64,000 nucleotides of DNA, from the NCBI GenBank assembly GCA_039933015.1, contig JBDTOX010000163.1, positions 1 through 64,000 of the forward strand, in the 5' to 3' direction. Position 1 is the first letter of the stretch. Each line of letters starts with the position of its first letter. This stretch comes from JBDTOX01 sp039933015. GTDB lineage: Bacteria; Pseudomonadota; Gammaproteobacteria; Burkholderiales; Methylophilaceae. Of this stretch, positions 60,186-64,000 are shown piece after piece. The notes beneath the pieces were generated by a model. It was given only the letters and a program-made list of their open reading frames with translations, had not been told where the DNA came from and searched no databases. Made by a program: the position numbers and the translations under genes.

Positions 60186-60246
60186 GTAACAAGTTCTACC
60201 AGTCGGATAATTCCGACATAACCTTGCTGAACTTCAGGAGAATTAC

Positions 60247-61290
60247 ATGCAAATTTTAAATCGCGCGCTGATAGGCACACTAGCTGCCATCAGCCTGACG
60301 CTGGCTTCCAGCGCTTATGCTGCTGATATTACCGGCGCCGGCGCTACTTTTCCTTATCCCATTTACGCCAAATGGGCTGATGCTTACAACAAAACAACCG
60401 GTACCAAGCTTAACTATCAGTCCATCGGCTCTGGCGGCGGCATCAAACAGATCCAGAACAAAACTGTCGATTTCGGCGCGTCTGACAAACCACTAAAACC
60501 GGAAGAACTGGAAAAAAGCGGTCTGATGCAATTCCCAACCGTGGTGGGTGGTATTGTTCCTGTAGTCAATATCCCCGGGCTTGGTAATGGCGAGTTGCGT
60601 CTGAGCGGTGAAGTACTGGCCAATATTTTCTTGAAAAAAATCACCAAATGGAATGACGCTTCGATCAAGAGCCTGAATCCTAGCGTTGCATTGCCGGACG
60701 CCACCATTACCGTGGTACATCGCTCCGATGGCTCTGGTACTACCTTCGTGTTCGCCAATTACCTGTCCAAAGTCAGCAAAGAGTGGAATGACAAAGTCGG
60801 CGCCGACACTTCTGTTGCATGGCCAACCGGCATAGGCGGCAAGGGCAATGAGGGCGTTGCATCCTACGCCCAGCGCATCAAGTATTCAATTGGCTATGTC
60901 GAATACGCCTATGCCAAACAAAATGGCCTGCCATATGTGACCATGCAAAACCGTGAAGGCGAATTTGTTAAGCCCAGCATCGACAGCTTCCAGTCCGCCG
61001 CACAGTATGCAGAATGGGAAAAAGCACCTGGCTTCTATGAAATCCTGACCAACGAGCCAGGCAAGGCAACATGGCCGATTGCGGGCGCAACCTTTATCCT
61101 GATGCATAAAATGCAGGATAAGCCTGCAAATGCGCAAGAAGTATTGAAGTTTTTTGACTGGGGCTATAAGAACGGCGGCAAGATGGCCAAATCTCTGGAC
61201 TATGTACCGATGCCAGACAGCGTCATCAAGCTGATCGAAGCTCACTGGAAAAACAATATCAAGAGCAAAGGCGGTGCAGTTTGGCAATAA
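60247..61290 (+). CDS. pstS: Phosphate ABC transporter binding protein PstS
   Basis: PstS binds phosphate in the periplasm for the PstCAB transporter. The 347-residue precursor has a signal peptide (MQILNRALIGTLAAISLTLASSAYA). The phosphate-site segments follow: DITGAGATFPYPIYAKWADAY, NYQSIGSGGGIKQIQ, FGASDKPL and TVVHRSDGSGTTFVFANYL. These match the high-affinity Gram-negative PstS type. CAGGAG precedes the ATG. A Pho-box-like promoter lies upstream and a strong hairpin terminator downstream. Confidence 0.97.
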   Translation: MQILNRALIGTLAAISLTLASSAYAADITGAGATFPYPIYAKWADAYNKTTGTKLNYQSIGSGGGIKQIQNKTVDFGASDKPLKPEELEKSGLMQFPTVVGGIVPVVNIPGLGNGELRLSGEVLANIFLKKITKWNDASIKSLNPSVALPDATITVVHRSDGSGTTFVFANYLSKVSKEWNDKVGADTSVAWPTGIGGKGNEGVASYAQRIKYSIGYVEYAYAKQNGLPYVTMQNREGEFVKPSIDSFQSAAQYAEWEKAPGFYEILTNEPGKATWPIAGATFILMHKMQDKPANAQEVLKFFDWGYKNGGKMAKSLDYVPMPDSVIKLIEAHWKNNIKSKGGAVWQ

Positions 61291-61339
61291 TGGCATGATG
61301 CAAAAATAAGCATGTACTCTTATAATCACGCCATATCTG

Positions 61340-61380
61340 AAAAACTGCAGAGGAGGGAGATCCCTTCTCTGCAGTTTTTT
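61340..61380 (+). terminator. Hairpin terminator or attenuator between pstS and pstC
   Basis: A near-perfect stem of 19 pairs with one G-U (61340-61358 with 61361-61379), of which the innermost would open, followed by six T (61375-61380). It lies 50 nt after pstS and 33 nt before pstC. As no promoter for pstC was noted, partial read-through would yield more PstS than transporter subunits. Confidence 0.85.
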
Positions 61381-61412
61381 CTGCGCAACCTCACTCAAAA
61401 GAGTCCGACTTA

Positions 61413-62369
61413 ATGCTAATGGCAGGCCGAAAAAAGAACATCGGGGCATTTCTAGACAAAGTATTTCATAACACTACTTTGCTGTTTGCGTTATTAGTTT
61501 TTAGCATCATGCTCGGCATCTTGATTACGCTTTTCGTATCAAGCTTACCGGCGCTGAAGCAGTTTGGCCCTGGCTTTTTTACCAGTGACGCATGGAACCC
61601 GGTCACTATAGATTTCGGCGGCCTGGTACCAATTTACGGTACTATCGTCACCTCACTTATCGCCATGTTGATTGGCATTCCCGTCAGTTTTGGTATTGCC
61701 ATGTTTATTACCGAATTGGCGCCGACATGGCTAAAACGTCCGCTGGGCGTTGCCATTGAGCTACTGGCCGGTATCCCCAGCATCATTTACGGCATGTGGG
61801 GCCTGTTTGTATTTGCCCCTTTTTTCGCCGACCATATCCAGCCGTGGATCAACGATAACTTGGGCGCTATACCTTGGATTGGCGTTATTTTCCAGGGGCC
61901 AGCCATGGGGATCGGCATGCTGACAGCAGGCATTATTCTGGCTGTCATGGTAATCCCCTTCACCTCATCAGTAATGCGCGATGTATTTGAAATTGTACCG
62001 CCCATGCTGAAAGAGTCTGCCTATGGGCTTGGCGCTACCACTTGGGAAGTAGTCAGGAATATCGTATTGCCTTACACCAGAGTAGGTGTAGTAGGCGGCA
62101 TCATGCTGGGCCTGGGACGGGCACTGGGTGAAACCATGGCAGTTACCTTTGTCATCGGCAACGCGCATGAACTTTCAGCCTCGCTGCTAATGCCGGGCAA
62201 TACAATTTCGTCAGCCCTGGCGAATGAATTCACTGAAGCAGTTGGCGATGTGTATACCTCCGCGCTCATCACATTGGGCCTGACACTGTTCGTTATCACC
62301 TTTATCGTATTATCAATCGCAAAACTGCTTCTCATTAAACTCTCTGCGCGCGAAGGCAAACAGTCATGA
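61413..62369 (+). CDS. pstC: Phosphate ABC transporter permease PstC
   Basis: PstC is one of the two membrane subunits. The 318-residue protein has six membrane helices, the N-terminal one about 20-43, and motifs IYGTIVTSLIAMLIGIPVSFGIAMFI, ELLAGIPSIIYGMWGLFVFAP, and the ATPase-contact loop ESAYGLGATTWEVVRNIVLPYTRVGVVGGIMLGLGRALGETMAVTFVIGN. It overlaps pstA by 4 nt. Confidence 0.97.
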   Translation: MLMAGRKKNIGAFLDKVFHNTTLLFALLVFSIMLGILITLFVSSLPALKQFGPGFFTSDAWNPVTIDFGGLVPIYGTIVTSLIAMLIGIPVSFGIAMFITELAPTWLKRPLGVAIELLAGIPSIIYGMWGLFVFAPFFADHIQPWINDNLGAIPWIGVIFQGPAMGIGMLTAGIILAVMVIPFTSSVMRDVFEIVPPMLKESAYGLGATTWEVVRNIVLPYTRVGVVGGIMLGLGRALGETMAVTFVIGNAHELSASLLMPGNTISSALANEFTEAVGDVYTSALITLGLTLFVITFIVLSIAKLLLIKLSAREGKQS

Positions 62370-63223
62370 GCAATTTTGACAGCCAGCGTTACCTCATGCG
62401 TCGTGTAACAAATGCGCTAGTACTCACCATTTCGGTACTGACAGTGGCTTTTGCCTTAGTCTTTCTGTTCTGGATATTGTGGACGTTATTCAGTCGTGGA
62501 CTGAGTTACCTGAGTCCGAGCGTTTTCAGCGAGATGACACCCCCACCAGGCAATGCTGGCGGACTGCTTAATGCCATTGTCGGCAGCCTTTACATGGTCC
62601 TGGTTGCTACCTTCATTGGTACGCCGGTTGGCGTGCTAGCCGGTACTTATCTTGCCGAATTTGGACGTACAGGCTGGCTCGCCCCAGCAACACGCTTCAT
62701 TAACGACATCCTGCTTTCTGCACCATCTATTGTCATAGGCTTGTTTGTCTATGAGGTTGTCGTACACCGGGTTGGGCATTTTTCCGGCTGGGCAGGCGCT
62801 CTGGCATTGGCGCTGATTGTCATTCCAGTAGTTGTACGTACGACCGAAAACATGTTGCAGCTAGTGCCCCATAATTTACGCGAGGCGGCAGCGGCGCTTG
62901 GCGCACCTCACTGGAAAGTAGTCATGATGATAGTCTACCGTGCCGCCAAAGCCGGCATGTTGACTGGCATGCTATTAGCAATTGCCCGGATTAGCGGCGA
63001 AACAGCCCCACTACTCTTTACCGCATTGAACAACCAGTTCTGGAGCACCGATCTCAATGGACCCATGTCCAGCCTCTCCGTCGTGATATTCCAATTTGCC
63101 ATGAGCCCCTATGAAGACTGGCAGCACCTTGCTTGGGCAGGGGCACTACTGATTACTCTATTTGTGCTTGGCCTGAACATCCTGGCACGCTCCCTCTTCC
63201 GCCGCGGCCCAGCCTCGAGCTAA
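62366..63223 (+). CDS. pstA: Phosphate ABC transporter permease PstA
   Basis: PstA is the second membrane subunit. The 285-residue protein has six helices and motifs GGLLNAIVGSLYMVLVATFIGTPVGVLAGTYLAEF, FINDILLSAPSIVIGLFVYEVVV, and the coupling loop LREAAAALGAPHWKVVMMIVYRAAKAGMLTGMLLAIARISGETAPLLFTA. The ATG overlaps the pstC stop (ATGA). pstB follows 12 nt later. Confidence 0.97.
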   Translation: MSNFDSQRYLMRRVTNALVLTISVLTVAFALVFLFWILWTLFSRGLSYLSPSVFSEMTPPPGNAGGLLNAIVGSLYMVLVATFIGTPVGVLAGTYLAEFGRTGWLAPATRFINDILLSAPSIVIGLFVYEVVVHRVGHFSGWAGALALALIVIPVVVRTTENMLQLVPHNLREAAAALGAPHWKVVMMIVYRAAKAGMLTGMLLAIARISGETAPLLFTALNNQFWSTDLNGPMSSLSVVIFQFAMSPYEDWQHLAWAGALLITLFVLGLNILARSLFRRGPASS

Positions 63224-63235
63224 ACAGGACTTATC

Positions 63236-64000
63236 ATGACCGTAGAATCTTTTACTCCCAAAATCGCCGCTAAAAACCTTAATTTCTACTACGGCAGTTT
63301 TCAAGCGCTAAAAAATATCAATTTAAGCATCCCCAGCGGCAAGGTCACTGCTTTTATTGGTCCTTCCGGCTGTGGCAAATCCACCTTGCTTCGTACCTTT
63401 AACCGCATGTACGAGCTATATCCTAAACTGCGTGCCGAGGGCGAAATCATGCTCGACGGCAAAAGCATTTTCGATACCGAACAGGATCTTAATCTGCTAC
63501 GCGCCAAGATTGGCATGGTATTCCAGAAGCCGACGCCATTCCCAATGTCGATCTATGACAACATTGCTTTTGGCATCAAGCTATATGAGCGCCTTTCCAA
63601 GGTTAAGCTGGATGAGCGCGTGGAATGGGCTTTAAAGAAAGCCGCCTTATGGAATGAAGTCAAAGATAAACTAGGGCAGAATGGCGCAAGCCTTTCTGGA
63701 GGCCAACAACAACGTCTATGCATTGCTCGCTGCATTGCCGTTAAACCTGACGTGCTACTCCTGGACGAGCCCTGTTCTGCATTAGACCCGATTTCTACAG
63801 CCCGTATCGAGGAATTGATTAACGAGCTAAAGTCTGAATACACCATAGTCATAGTGACTCACAACATGCAACAGGCTGCCCGGGTATCCGACTCCACAGC
63901 TTATATGTATCTTGGAGAGCTGATTGAACATGATGATACTGACATAATTTTCACCCGCCCCTCCCGTAAAGAAACAGAAGATTACATTACTGGCAAATTT
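63236..64000 (+). CDS. pstB: Phosphate ABC transporter ATP-binding protein PstB (3' end cut by window)
   Basis: PstB powers phosphate import. The 255 codons from ATG 63236 run open to the window end. Motifs are the Walker A GPSGCGKST, Q-loop MVFQKPTPFPMSIYDNIAFGIK, signature LSGGQQQRLCIARCIAVKPDVLLLDEPCSALDPIS, and H-loop IVIVTHNMQQAARVSD. The last codons read DYITGKF; PstB proteins usually end a residue or two after this, so only the last residues and the stop are missing. phoU is likely to follow outside the window. Confidence 0.97.
   Translation, partial: MTVESFTPKIAAKNLNFYYGSFQALKNINLSIPSGKVTAFIGPSGCGKSTLLRTFNRMYELYPKLRAEGEIMLDGKSIFDTEQDLNLLRAKIGMVFQKPTPFPMSIYDNIAFGIKLYERLSKVKLDERVEWALKKAALWNEVKDKLGQNGASLSGGQQQRLCIARCIAVKPDVLLLDEPCSALDPISTARIEELINELKSEYTIVIVTHNMQQAARVSDSTAYMYLGELIEHDDTDIIFTRPSRKETEDYITGKF

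Noticed and set aside
1..64000. Mobile elements, prophage, CRISPR arrays, tRNA or rRNA genes
   Set aside because: No transposase or integrase motifs, no regularly spaced repeats, and no tRNA- or rRNA-like stretches were seen in any intergenic space.

Overview
The window is chromosomal DNA from a motile, aerobically respiring betaproteobacterium. Protein character, the flhB-flhA-flhF-flhG-fliA-motC-motD order, an iscR-iscSUA-hscBA-fdx locus and a caa3-like CoxB point to Nitrosomonadales-type lineages (Gallionellaceae or Methylophilaceae-like). That placement is inference from gene content, and no genus is claimed. There are no rRNA or tRNA genes, insertion sequences, prophage genes or CRISPR arrays. 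No stretch longer than 300 bases lacks a gene.

Region 1 (1-41520) holds nearly the whole flagellar gene set. The plus strand carries the end of a flagellin gene, flaG, fliD, fliS, fliT, a FliK-like gene and a mini-FlhB gene. fliE then reads on the minus strand, divergent from fliF-G-H-I-J-K-L-M-N-O-P-Q-R on the plus strand. That run meets flgB-C-D-E-F-G-H-I-J-K-L, which reads on the minus strand and ends only 4 nt from fliR. Divergent from flgB are flgA, flgM and flgN. Near-consensus sigma-28 (FliA) promoters precede flgK and flgM. After a DUF1269-like gene, a cytochrome oxidase block (DUF2244-coxB-coxA-coxC, minus strand) interrupts the flagellar genes. They resume with the minus-strand operon flhB-flhA-flhF-flhG-fliA-motC-motD. 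FlhG keeps the FlhF-activating motif but has lost its ATP-binding loop.

Region 2 (41726-50984) carries suhB (minus, with a terminator), trmJ and cysE, then the Fe-S cluster locus iscR, a second cysteine desulfurase gene, iscS, iscU, iscA, hscB, hscA, fdx. A near-consensus IscR type 1 site overlaps the cysE stop codon, and the iscR leader holds a nested inverted repeat. CysE supplies the cysteine pathway, the desulfurases take sulfur from cysteine, IscU/IscA build and carry clusters, and HscBA with ferredoxin complete transfer.

Region 3 (50982-60017, minus) carries a large MASE1-PAS-GGDEF-EAL protein, an OprO/P-type porin, a bactofilin, a small copper-chaperone-like protein, lysS, and prfB with the classic programmed +1 frameshift. 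Region 4 (60152-64000, plus) is pstS-pstC-pstA-pstB, cut by the window end within the last residues of PstB. Pho-box-like sites lie upstream of both pstS and the porin, each 10 nt from a possible -10, suggesting one phosphate-starvation response that covers outer-membrane entry and inner-membrane transport. A strong terminator hairpin between pstS and pstC would favour excess binding protein.
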